Shown: positions 47,980 through 59,654 of the stretch, piece by piece
Layout of the letters: every line of letters begins with the position of its first letter
How positions within the stretch are numbered: position 1 is the stretch's first letter
Source of the DNA: Dolomedes plantarius
Taxonomy: Eukaryota > Arthropoda > Arachnida > Araneae > Dolomedidae
Length of the DNA: 64,000 bases
Assembly: GCA_907164885.2 (NCBI GenBank)
Contig: OU015492.1
Coordinates: 201,291,738 to 201,355,737 of the forward strand
Direction: 5' to 3'
Made by a program: the position numbers and the translations under genes
Notes under the pieces: model-generated
The model's database searches: none
Seen by the model: the letters and a program-made list of their open reading frames with translations, nothing else
Told to the model about the DNA's origin: nothing

Positions 47980-50450
47980 TATGTTTCATTAACCGATTCC
48001 TCCAGTGAATAGCATGTTCATGGACTGTTTTTCTTTTCTCTTTCTTTGTATAATCTCCGTGTTGGGGATTGGACACATCTGGTAGTTCGAAATAAGACGA
48101 AGTTTAAACCAGACTTTGAAGAAAGTGACTTACATCAAGCTATTGGATGACAAAATACTAATGAACACTTCTTTAATTCTACAATAACTCTAAAGTAATA
48201 TCCACCTTTTCATTTTACAATAACATAAAACATTTTAATTTATTTTGGAACTAAAGATGCTTTGATTAAATATTACGGAGAAAGTGGTCACACAAAAGCA
48301 AACTAAATGAAATACTTGTACGACAAACATATAAAGATACACGTTATAATATCCATATAAATTACTCTAAATAGTAAAATTAAATGATAATGAGGATTTT
48401 TGAATAATTGAAACTTTCCTTAAGACACGCAAAAAAAATATTTTTGTATCAAATGAAAAGACATTACACGGCCTTCTTCATTTTCGATGTCGCATCTCAG
48501 TGTCAAATGAAAAAGCATGAGCCATATTCTGCGCAAGGCTAGCTTTTGTAAAAAGCCAAGAGGACATGATTTCCAATATTTACATTTGTTTCATATCAAT
48601 TCAAGCTAAAACATAAGAAAAAACAGCTGAAATCAAGACCCTTCGTAAGAATACACATTTTTCATCATATCCTTTAAAGTTTTGAATTTTTCAGAAAGAA
48701 ATTTGGACTAAAAATGCGATCATCCCCAAGATTTACACAGAAAAGAAAACCCTCTTTTGTTACCAAAAAGATGTAATGCGTTATTTTATTTTTGTTTTAG
48801 TGTAGATATGAAAAAAAAAATGTTAGAGATAAAATATTTAAAGAAATCAAATATTACTTATATCTGAGCTTTTAACTTAAAAATATTAAGATTTCAATGA
48901 AACATATCTTGAAGGTTTGTATTTGAAATATGATATGTGGAACTAGGATTATTTATGTTACGTAATAGGATTGCAATATTTTTTAAAGTAATACATGTAC
49001 TTCTATGAATTAATTTCATTGCAAAAAATCGGTTCGAGAGCCAGATAATTCATGTCCAAAGTAATATGTTTACGTAACATAAGTAGTTGAACGATAAAGA
49101 TAAAAAAAAATTTTCATGTTTTATTAAAGCCTGTTCCTCAAAACATAAAAACGAGATTTTATATCTGTGACGTCAAGTAAAATACTACTGAGTTTTAAAG
49201 GAGTTTAAAAATGAATACAGTTTATTAAATCCTTTTAAAAATCTTTTTAAATGAAATATCATGTTTATTTTTGGATGACTCAAAACAAAATATTGTGCTT
49301 CAAATATCTATTCGGTATCACTAAAATTGCAATCTTCAAAAAGTACATCTGAGAAAAAACAATTGACGTTTAATAAAAACGTTAAAATTTACATTTTTTG
49401 CGACTTTTAATAAACGGGTCCATAATTAAAATAAACTTTGTTTGCAAATGACATCAGTTTGTAAAATTTAAAAAAAAATAATAAACCTAAAATTTTTTTT
49501 AAAGTGTGTAATTATTTCAAAATTATCTTCAGGGAAGAAAACATTACGTATCTGGAATTTAAATTGAAACTCTAAATTAAGTAGTAATACTTGACTTAAA
49601 TTAAATTGAACTATAACTTAAGTTGAAACTAGCAGATATGTTAGAAACTAATATTTTGATAAATAATTTTATATGATCTCAATACATAATTGCTCAATAA
49701 GTTTCAATCTATCACACACTGAGCATGCTTCAGAGGAATGCATGTCAAATTATAAACGGATTCAACTCTTAGTTTGTGACTGACGAACATTTAGTCAATC
49801 ATCTCTTATTCTTGTGTGTGTTTGCTTGTTTGTTTTCATTTTCAATCACACGTTTGTATTAAGAGAAGAGACATTAGTTTATTATTTTCGCTTAAATCTC
49901 TGTGTTCACATATTTCATATTTAATACAACTTTAATTAGATGACTCAATTTTTTTTCAAAAATGTATTTTGTAACTGTCTTTATTAGTTGTAAATTGTGA
50001 AGTAACTATTTGTATGCAGAAAAATGTTAGAATGTATTTCCTGCGTTATTAAAAAAAATCAACTGTTTGCAAAATACAGTCAGCAAGAAGTTTCATTTTT
50101 TGTTTCATCATCACTTTATCATTCCCAGCTATCTTTGTTTTTTTTTATTCCATTGATATTTTTTGTCCTTGATTAAGCAGTAACTTTTGGAACATTAACT
50201 AGCGAGCATTTTTTTATGTGTGTGTGTTATGTTTTTTTTATTATACTTTTTTTTTCGAGGTGCAATTTGCGGGTGATTCTTCTAACTTGCATTTAGAGTA
50301 AAATACTGTAAGAATATTATTATTGTATTTCCCCCACCTTTATGGGGGACTAAATGAAATATCTTTAAAACCGTATGTATTTCCAATATTCACTAAGATG
50401 TAATCGATCCCATTTCTATATCTCGGTTCAACATTTGCGAGAAATATATA
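47980..50450. other. AT-rich stretch, nothing recognised
   Basis: Extremely AT-rich with no frame above about 60 codons. No repeat ends identified. Confidence 0.4.
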
Positions 50451-50456
50451 TATATA

Positions 50457-51115
50457 TCTATATATATATATATATATAAAATAGTTCCGTAACTGACTCA
50501 CTGACTGACATACAACGCACAGACCAAACCGCTGGACCTAAAGGGCTGAAATTTTCCATGAGGATACTTCTTATAGTGTAGGGGTGCACTAAGAGAAATT
50601 TTTGAAAAATTCTTCTTAGATTCTTTTAAATAAAATTTTTAAGCTGTTTTTGTAACTTTTTTTAAGTTTGCATTTAAAATAATAATTTGAGGGTTATAAA
50701 ATTTATATCGCTAGAAAGATCATAAAAATCCCTTTAAAATAAAATCTTTTTCGAATATATTCCTTCATTTTCTGATTTTTGGTGAATTTTTAAAGAATCA
50801 TTTTTAGAATTTAATTTATAAAATGCTGATCACGTGATTTCTTTTTCTGGTACTATTAATAAATTTATCGGTCTGGTAAATCTGGTACTATTAATAAATT
50901 TAATATTAATAAATTTATAAATAAATTTATCGTCACGTATATAACAACTAAATAGAAAAATTTTTTATTTTCTTTCTAATGCGGCTTCGATTGGACATTA
51001 TTTTGTCTATAAAAATATCCCTTACGATTTCTTTATAAATATATATATATTTTCTTACATAAATTTTATACATTTACCGTTGTATTTAATTTGAATGTAG
51101 TGGGTTTTCAGCTAG
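50457..51115 (+). mobile_element. Helitron-like repeat R1, fullest copy
   Basis: Starts TCTATATATATATATA leading to AGTTCCGTAACTGAC and ends TTTTCAGCTAG. It lies between a host A (50456) and T (51116), as Helitrons do. The internal blocks ACATACAACGCACAGACCAA and TAGGGGTGCACTAAGAG match 57934-58711 and the fragment at 32485-32871. No strong 3' hairpin was seen, so the Helitron assignment is tentative. A small internal duplication of CTGGTACTATTAATAAATTT lies at about 50847-50900. Confidence 0.58.
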
Positions 51116-51116
51116 T

Positions 51117-51117
51117 G

Positions 51118-51208
<91 letters not shown>
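51117..51208. repeat. (TA)n microsatellite
   Basis: TA tract with one GT interruption, directly after the 3' end of R1. Confidence 0.95.
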
Positions 51209-51214
<6 letters not shown>

Positions 51215-51469
51215 TAGTCGAAATCACCTCTTTTGGAAAACCGATTGAATTATAGTGTTGTAACAACTGAATGGGGTTTAATGCGTTTCAGTCTGGTTAC
51301 ATCAAGCTCTTTAGAATAATGAAATGAACTAAATAAAAGCATTTTCTCAAAGAACATTATTTATACTTCAATTCACACAAAAATACACGTACACCCAATT
51401 TTTTACTCACTGCAGGGTAATTAAAAATAAAAGAACTTCTTTCATACTTAAATAAATACTAGTTGGTTA

Positions 51470-52080
51470 CCCTAAAAACTTGACGACTAGATAGTAAATA
51501 AATGTACTAATACACAAATTATACTCAGCACATCATCGCCAAATATTGAAAATCTTAATAATTCGCAGAAACAAATCAATGTGCTGAAGCGGCCTCGTGC
51601 TTAGTGAGTATCTAAATCCAGATTTCAAAATGTCTGAGCATGCTCAGAAAGCAATTTTCTTTAATTGTAAATTATCGCTAATTAATCAGCGTGAATTAAA
51701 GTGTCCATCAAGTTTGTCTTTCATTTCACAAGCATAATTATCATAAAAATGAAAATGGCAGAGACGGATCTAGAGATTGCTCGGAATAAACGTGTTTATC
51801 AATAAAACATGTCACTGATCATGCGCAAAAACAGTGATTTTCTAAAGCAAGATTTAAACATGCCACTGTGCATGCGCAGAAATCAATTTTTAATTGTAAA
51901 TTATCGCTATTTAATAGAAATTGCGGTTACAAAAGCCAAAGTTGACACATCTACAGATTAGTCTTTCGTTTAAGACCAATATGAAGTAAATTGATGCAGT
52001 AGTGTTCTCTCACGGACTGCCCAAAAAGTCGGCTTAGCAACTTAAATATCCAGATTTATCTCCGTCAGTGTGCCTGTGTG
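51470..52080 (+). repeat. Dispersed repeat R2, copy 1
   Basis: Inverted relative to 59085-59650. Shared landmarks are AGATAGTAAATAAATGTACT, GCGGCCTCGTG, AATTGTAAATTATCGCT, AATAAACGTGTTTATCA and AAAAAGTCGGCTTAGCAACT. It contains several GCATGCGCA or GCATGCTCA motifs (51637, 51817, 51869). Family unknown. No ORF. Confidence 0.75.
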
Positions 52081-52084
52081 AAAA

Positions 52085-53290
52085 TGCGTTTCCGTGTCCC
52101 GCATATCGCTACAAAATAGGCAAAATAGTAAAACATTATGACTTGTAAATCGCGTAGTTTATTCTCATGGTGCACGATGATCTCTAACTTTCAACTTCGA
52201 GAAAAAAACCCAAATATTTGTTAAATGCATATATACATAATAAATGCATAACTTAAAATATTCAGAGCTACCTTTATATGGTTGACTTTTACCGATCTTT
52301 TAAGTAACTAATAATAATTCAGTTTCTCATTTGTATCGCGTGCGAGTATCTGTAATTGTACACTGAGGGTTTCTTTTTCCAATTAAATACACGGGAAAAA
52401 ATGGCACTTTTTGCAGTTAACTAGTTTTTATCTCAAATAAGTCTCATAACTTAGAGAAGGTGTAGTTTATGATACATAAAAATTAAGTATCGAATAAATA
52501 TATTTTTTTTTACGGGAATGGTCTTTTATATTACTTATTCAAAAGTTTCAATTACGTAACATTAATACGTATCATACGTATTAATACGTATCATTACGTA
52601 ACATTAATAATGGCAAAAAATTATAATTGATTTTGGGTATTTATCACTTAAAACTCACGTTTTTAAATGTAGGTCTAACTCTTACTTTATCTTATACCTA
52701 TGTGAATGTTTATTTGATGGGGGATTTTTGTTAAATTCTGTATTTTGTTTCAAAATTCTGAATAAACCCATATAATGTGTAGAGGGAAAACACAACAAAC
52801 AGAAATTATGCGAGGTGCAAATTTCAATACCTTCTAGCAAATTTATTAAAAAACAGCAATCATTATTTAATTTAGACCAATTTTAACATTGTTCTGATAG
52901 GTATTTATTTCATATGCAACCTCTCTTATCATTTTAAAAACAAGGGATTAACTACGTCTGGACAAGTTATTGAAGCAGGATATGTGGTGCACAGCACTCG
53001 CAATTCGCCGTTGCTTTGCCACGTTCAGGGGAGGAATGCGTATGTTACGTGGAATTCGTTGTCCAGATGTTACATGGAATTGGGAGATGGAGTACTAAAA
53101 TGTCATAGGAAGAAAGGACTTCCTATGACATCCTAAGTATCTTAAGGACTTCCTAAGTATCTTAATATCTAGTGGCTATACATATAACATGGCCAGTGCT
53201 GGTCATTCGGAAAAAAAAGATAAAAGGGTGACAGACACGAGTATATGAAGTACTTCGGATTTATTTTTAAATTAAGTTAGTTATGGGAGG
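52085..53290. other. Mostly AT-rich, small repeats only
   Basis: Short tandem or palindromic ATTAATACGTATCAT units lie at about 52561-52612, and a 13-bp hairpin at 53100-53131. No gene seen. Confidence 0.4.
53100..53131. other. Perfect 13-bp hairpin with adjoining tandem repeat
   Basis: ATGTCATAGGAAG, a 6-base loop, CTTCCTATGACAT. It is followed by two copies of CCTAAGTATCTTAA with GGACTT between them (53132-53166). Confidence 0.7.
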
Positions 53291-53341
53291 CTTAAGGCCA
53301 GTGGCTTAGTGCCGTTTTTACATAAAGTTACATCGTTGAGA

Positions 53342-53595
53342 TTAGCATATCAGCCATGAAGAGTCAGGGGGCCGGGATGGAAACGCCGATCTTCGCCGGA
53401 CTGCTTTCGCCCTGTAAGTCGGAGATAGTTGTGCGGGAAAAAGCATCTTCTTGAACCGGTGGCCAGACAAGATCTGTTTTTGCAATTCAAACCTTCGCTC
53501 CTGTGCTGGCCCCGTCACGTGACGTGAAGAGGAAAACATCTGGAATTTGGCGACCCAGCGGTCGCCAGCAGACTCCGCCAAAGCTATAAGACAAA
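53342..53595 (-). other. GC-rich island with an 80-codon open frame and acceptor-like site
   Basis: The minus strand is open for 80 codons (53581-53342, MAESAGDRWVAKFQMFSSSR and on to PPDSSWLIC). It is preceded by CCCTTTGTCTTATAG, a pyrimidine-rich stretch ending in AG like a splice acceptor. GC content is clearly above the surroundings. No protein family is recognised. It may be a host exon, part of a repeated element or chance. The island continues as less distinctive sequence to about 54060. Confidence 0.25.
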
Positions 53596-53599
53596 GGGT

Positions 53600-56175
53600 T
53601 ATTTTGTGTGTTCTACGAGGGGAAGGGGATAAATGGAGAATCTTTTCGCCAAGCGTTAGGCAACCCCTTTTAAGGGATTAACATTGGTATTTTCTGTTTC
53701 CGCTGATAAGCGATGAAAGCAGAAAATATGACCAAAAGAGTGCACATTTTTTGAGAAAGAAGTGATTGTCTGGGGGACTATATACCCCTGTAAAATTATT
53801 GAGGGAACAGCTCCCTAATGCGTTTAAGTATTCGAATGGAAAGACAGGCTTTACTAGTAATATTGTAGCAAAGTTAATAAGGGTTTCAAAACGTTACGAC
53901 AGCGTAGATGGCACCACAGGTGTTTACAAGTGTGACGCTGACGTCTCAAATGCGATCTTGGAATTTACAAGACATATATAAGGTTATGGGGGACTATATA
54001 AAACCATTTCCTGGAATTATACGCCGCTGGAAGACTGACAAAGGGAGTTCCGACAAGGAATATTGAGGCCAGGTGAGGAAAATCTTCTGGAACTGCAGAA
54101 AACCGTAAGAAGCGGAACAAAGTTTGCTTTAAATATACATATTGAAATTGGGCAGTTTTAACAAATGTAAAGGGCGGAGTGATAAGACATAGCAAAAAAA
54201 CAAACTCGATGAACTCAGAGGATGTACCGCAGAGATAAAAACGCACTGAAATATTCGATAAGAAACGCATCCCAAAACAGGGTTTACATTTTGAGAATAA
54301 AAGTCTTATCACATCCGCTGCCAATGAAGTTATAGTGAAACATTATTTCCGGCCCAGAAAATATAAAAAGTTTTCAAAATTAAAAATTTGTTTTAAGCGA
54401 CGAAGTCAATAGTTCATATATCAAACAACTAAGGTTGTCTGTGTTAGCGAATGGGCTCCGTAACTGACGTCACGGAGGTACAAAAAAGGTCAACTGATTC
54501 TAGGGCTAAACTGCTGAATCAGAATTGATCACTATTGATCTTCTTGAAATCACTATTGATCTTCTATAAGATCAATAAAGATCTTCCATTGAGATGACGA
54601 CTACTATACAATGACTGCGTCATGCACCGTTACACGAATGGTGATCATTGTGAAATTTCATCTCCTCCAAAAGATAAATTTTAATAATTCAGGAAAATTT
54701 TGAGACATATTTCAATAGACTCAATTGATAAGTGAGACTACAACTTATTTAACGTTTTAAAAGCCGGGAGTACCTATTTTTAACCGAATAAGTTATGATT
54801 ATTATTCCGAATAAACTAGATAAAAGCATATGTATTCTCATTTGAATGGGGATTTCAAAACAAAAATTACTTAAATTACAACGTATTTACCACACTAAAT
54901 TTTCTAATAAAAATAATTAATTTTTTAATCCAATTAAGACCATTATTTTTTTAGTAATTTTGAAAAAATATGTAATGTTCTTAAAAAATTACTTTTTTTT
55001 ACTAAATATTTCCATTAAAAATATGCATTTTTTCCCATCTTATGTAAATTTATCCTATTGTAATTCAAACATGAGGGCGTATATATTATATTAAATTTAA
55101 ACAAAATGTTATAAATTCATTTCAAAAACTTAATTTCATGCACTAAAAAAAAAACCCTTTATGGCATACATTGTAGAAAAAAAGAATTATCTTAACGGCA
55201 TAATTTGCCCATTTAAGTTCTTTAGGAATTTTGCATTCAATATAACATTTAAAACAACCCTATACTGGAACTCAAAGCATGATGGCTCCCTTAGCGTTAT
55301 TTAAGTATTTATATTCAGGAGAAAAGCTTCTTTGTCTATTTCTTATTACATACCAAATAAAAATAAAAGAAATAACGACTTTTGAACTTTTATTCTTATA
55401 TAAGGATTTTATTCTACACCATTCTTAAAACTCTCACAATTTCTATAAGTTTATCATTTTCTATTTCCACCTTATTTGAGCGGATCGCAATTTTCTCTCT
55501 TTATTTAAACAGTATTACTTAGTAAATTCTTGATATCTAACGAATTGATGGAGGGTTATCTAAAAATACCATATAATATATTAACTAAGATCATATTCTT
55601 GACATAAAAAGGATATTTTTAATGATGTAAATTAAAGTTCCCATTAATGTGATACAGCTTACATGCTCCCATTATGTAAATAATATAATAATATTGTCAT
55701 TATTTCATTGAATATGAGAAGAAGCCAATTATTTCGCACGACGCTCTACTTCTATAAAATAACGAAATTTAATTAAGGGTCCGTTGTACTGTGTTCTCCG
55801 CACATATGGTGAATAACAAAACGAAGCCTAATTACTAAACAATATGGCTAACGATCTGTAATGCGATTTTGACAAGCTACGGATACCCTTATCGAGTTGG
55901 GTGGAAAACATGACAAATTAAATTCTGTCATCATGTCTTAATACACGATGACCTGCAGTTGTAATGCGATTAAAATCACTTGAGAATTACTCAAAGTCTA
56001 TTGAGAATATTTAATCGATAGATTGTCAGTCTCCTTGGGCTGAAGGAATGAAAAAGTCAAAATGCTATGCAGCATGTTGTACGTTGAAGAAAATTCATTC
56101 CATTTAGCATACACGTTAAAACATACCGTCAATTGTATCAAATTTTGATTACGCTTTTCTCCTGATCAGTTTATT
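53600..56175. other. Non-coding stretch, unrecognised frames
   Basis: Open frames at 53766-53981 (plus, 71 codons) and 53965-54324 (minus, 119 codons, hydrophobic) have no recognisable motif. GGGGACTATATA occurs twice (53772 and 53989). Local duplications of CACTATTGATCTTCT lie at 54530-54565. The rest is AT-rich. Confidence 0.35.
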
Positions 56176-56179
56176 TTTA

Positions 56180-56605
56180 TTTCCATGTTTTTATTAACTC
56201 GTTTTCTTGTTTGTTTGTGCATGTGTTTGTCCAGTACAAATCTTGCAATCGATTTTTAACTAACTTCCCGACTAGCTAGACATTTGAAACTTTTAGAATA
56301 GCTCAGAACAGGATGACAAGGCCTTCTTTTGATACTTTTAGCCATCTTTAAACAGAATTGACTTCATTTTCAGTTAACTTTGTTTTGTAGACTGGTGCAT
56401 CCCTCTATTGGACGGGACGGGAACGAAAAGTTAAACGCAAGTTAACTTCCAATTAACTTTATTTTCTTTCAAGTTGATGGGATAATTCATGAAATAAAAT
56501 TTTAAAAAAAGCATTTATTAATACACAGAATTGTCAAGTGTATATAATTCAACAGAAAATTTAAAAACATGGTACATAAAAAGTTCTTTTTATCTTGTAA
56601 TTACT
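56180..56605 (+). repeat. Dispersed repeat R4, copy 2
   Basis: Collinear with 16040-16500, with the same block order and strand but shorter by about 40 bp after AACTTCCAATT. It is not followed by an LTR, so R4 is independent of the solo LTR at 16596. Confidence 0.85.
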
Positions 56606-56609
56606 TAGC

Positions 56610-57655
56610 ATTTTGGAATACTTTGCAATGATTGTCTACAGGGGGTGGCGATCTAATGTGCGTCTCAAAAATCTCTTAGGTTGGTATTGTATCTATTGCA
56701 ACACCTCGACAGTTTTTAGGTGGATTATTTCCCGCTATGTGTTTATGGATATGAGTAAATTGAACTTACATGTCCAATTACAAGTATATATCTTCCTTAT
56801 GAATCTAAAGATATTGCATACAAGCCTGGATATATATATTTTTTATTCATATTCATGTGTAGAGAACGTTTGTTTTTCGCACAGTGAGTTATATTCATTC
56901 AGTTAAAGTAAACGTACTCTGTCTTTGTAAGGACCGCAACTTTAGGATAGGGATCAACATATCTAAATGCTGATGATTTACCAACTGAACAAACCCCTCG
57001 ATGCAAAGAAGTATGGTTTTCAATGAATTACCCTTTTTCATTTCCTTTTTATCTAAACAAGGCTAACGATTCAGTATGTTTGTATGGATACAATTTATTT
57101 TGTTTATGTATAAGCTTGACAACTCTGATTTTAATTCGTCGATACTTTTGCCACACATTTAACTAATAAACAATAATTCTTCTGCAATGGCTCAGTACTA
57201 ATGAAACAATTGCCTACAAACGATGCGGGTCTATCTAATGTATCTAAACGCAAAGCATGATTTCCGCCAACTGATTTACCCTCGCGATGTGAAGAGATGA
57301 TATTTCCAATACTTTCCTTCACAAACGTAAGAGCTTTATGAAACGCAAATGTAAGTTCGTACTCAAAATATTTATTATAAAAGTTGTTTTTGATGAGAGC
57401 CTGTTTCGAGTACAGGATTTTCTTTTTCATTTAAGGCATGCAATACACGTGTTAATGAATACAACTTTATATTTTAAGAAATGAGTTCGAGAACTCATAG
57501 ATCGTGTAAAGAAAGGCTATTATTTATCCTAGCAGTTGTTGCGAAGTTCCAGAGATAAATTGTTGAAATCCATCGTTATTTATCAAATAAAAATCTCTTT
57601 TCATTTGTCTTGACCTTCTGATACAATCACTGATATCCAAAAATTTATCAAAAAC
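56610..57655. other. Non-coding stretch, unrecognised frames
   Basis: Frames of about 97-99 codons at 56613-56906 (plus) and 57131-57430 (minus) have no recognisable motif. Confidence 0.35.
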
Positions 57656-57872
57656 CATCAGAAATTTTTAACACAGAATTACGTTCCTCCGTAACGGTCT
57701 TCCGGAAAGCAAAATTTTAGACGCTAAAACCGTCCGTCCGTACCTCGCGAGTTATAATTTGGACAGCGTGCCAAACTCAGTCTGTATCGCTTGGACAAGC
57801 GATAAACAGTTAAACAGTAAAAGTACCAAATGTCATCAAAATTTTGACATACATATGTATATATATGCATAT

Positions 57873-57873
<1 letters not shown>

Positions 57874-57933
<60 letters not shown>
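57874..57933. repeat. (TA)n microsatellite
   Basis: Uninterrupted TA tract at the 5' side of the nested R1 copy. Confidence 0.95.
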
Positions 57934-57936
<3 letters not shown>

Positions 57937-58582
57937 AGTTTCGTCAATGACTGACATACAACGCACTGACCAAACCGCTGGATCTAAAGGGATGAAATTT
58001 TGCATGGCGATTTTTCTTATAGTGTAGGGGTGCACTAAGAAATATTTTTGAAAAATGCTTCTTAGATTTTATAAATTAAATTTTTAAGCTGTTTTAGTAA
58101 CTTTTTTTAAATTTTGCATTTAAAATAATAATTTGAGGGTTATAAAATTTATATCACGAGAAAGAGCGAAAAATTTCTTTAAAATGAGATCATTTTCGAA
58201 TCTTTACCTCCATTTTTCTGATTTTTGGTGAATTTTTAAAAATTAATTTTTAGAATTTAATTTATTAAATGCTGATCACGTGATTTCTTTTTCTGGTATT
58301 AAATAAATTTATTGCCACGTGGCCGACAACTAAATAGATAAAAAAAAGTATTGCTAATGCGGCAGACGATTGGACATTATCCCAAAAAATATTAAAATAC
58401 GGTAAAAGATTTTATGTTCTTCAAACTGCACTATATTAACTGTACTATATTCTTTAGTATGACCTATTACATTTAATTTGAATATTTCCTTCTACATTAT
58501 TTTTTCTAGAAAAATATCCCTTACCTTTTTTATAAATATATATTTTTTTTTTACATCAATTGTATTCTTTGATCGTCGTATT

Positions 58583-58626
<44 letters not shown>

Positions 58627-58711
58627 TATTTTTTTTTGGCATTAATTGCATACATTGAGAGTTGTGTTTAATTTGAATGTACTCCGTAGCGACGTGCAGG
58701 TTTTCAGATAG
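57934..58711 (+). mobile_element. Helitron-like repeat R1, nested copy
   Basis: Starts AACAGTTTCGTCAATGACTG inside a TA tract and ends TTTTCAGATAG before T. It is collinear with 50457-51115, with an extra (TA)n tract at 58586-58622 and an extra AT-rich segment before it. Confidence 0.58.
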
Positions 58712-58837
58712 TGTGAATATATATAAATACATATATACATAACACATACATACATACATATATGCATAAAAAATAGGTAAGCAACAATAAGTAATTCTAC
58801 GTTAATAACAAACGGTAGTTTCGTTAGAAGAGTGACC

Positions 58838-58978
58838 ATTTTATTATGGGAGTAGGCCGAGCAGTATTGCTCCCTATGAAAGGATTATACGAACGGAGTC
58901 ATTTTTGTGCAGCGCGCCGAGATTCGACCCTAGCACCGAAAGCCAGAGCCCTTGCCACAAGGCCACCATGGTCTTAAA
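58838..58978 (-). mobile_element. tRNA-derived SINE S2, copy 1
   Basis: The minus strand reads ATGGTGGCCTTGTGGCAAGG (A-box region), then TTTCGGTGCTAGGGTCGAAT (B-box region GGGTCGAATC). It ends in CTCCCATAATAAAAT. The layout and many blocks match 63611-63775. No clear target duplication. Confidence 0.7.
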
Positions 58979-59084
58979 ACCATCAAAAGTACAAATGTAC
59001 ACATATTTAAAACTCATAATATCAATCAGCATCAAATCTTTTTCCCAACGTGCTATCTACTAGAGCAAATTCCTATAAACGGAA

Positions 59085-59650
59085 CGAATAGCTCAAATCT
59101 ATATATTTAAGTTGCTAAGCCGACTTTTTGGGCAGTTCGTGGGAGAAAACTACTGCATGAGTTTACTTCACTTTGGTCTTAATCGAATGATTGCAATATG
59201 TGGATTTGTCAAATTCTTTTTGTACCCGCAATTTCTATTTATGAGCGATAATTTATAATTAAAAATTGATTTCTGCGCATGCTCAATGGCATGCTTTAAT
59301 GATAAACACGTTTATTCCGAGGAGTATGTATAGATCTCTCTCTAGATTTTTATTTTATGATAATTACGTTTGTGAAATATAAGATTAAACGTGATGGAAA
59401 TTGTTTTTCACGCTTATTAGGCGATGATAATTTAAAATTTAAAAAAAATTGCCTTCTGCGCATGCTCAGTGACATTTTTAAATCTGTCTTTAGATACTCA
59501 CTAACCACGAGGCCGCTTAAACACATTATTTTATTTCTGCGCATTATTATGATTTTTAACATTTGTCAATCATGTGTTGAGTATAATATATGTATTAGTA
59601 CATTTATTTACTATCTAGCCGTCATGTTTTGATTGGTACCAACTAGTTAA
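59085..59650 (-). repeat. Dispersed repeat R2, copy 2 (inverted)
   Basis: Reverse-oriented match to 51470-52080. It includes TTAAGTTGCTAAGCCGACTT, TGATAAACACGTTTATTCC, and two CTGCGCATGCTCA blocks (near 59272 and 59456). Confidence 0.75.
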
Positions 59651-59654
59651 GACT

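Larger units (their letters stand above)
57660..58835. mobile_element. TIR element R3, copy interrupted by a Helitron-like insert
   Basis: The outer parts 57660-57873 and 58712-58835 match 28565-28885: CCTCCGTAACGGTCTTCCGG, GACAGCGTGCCAAACTCAGT, AAAATTTTGACATACA, and on the right GGTAAGCAACAATAAGTAAT. The central (TA)n of R3 is expanded here and carries R1 (57934-58711). Confidence 0.7.
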
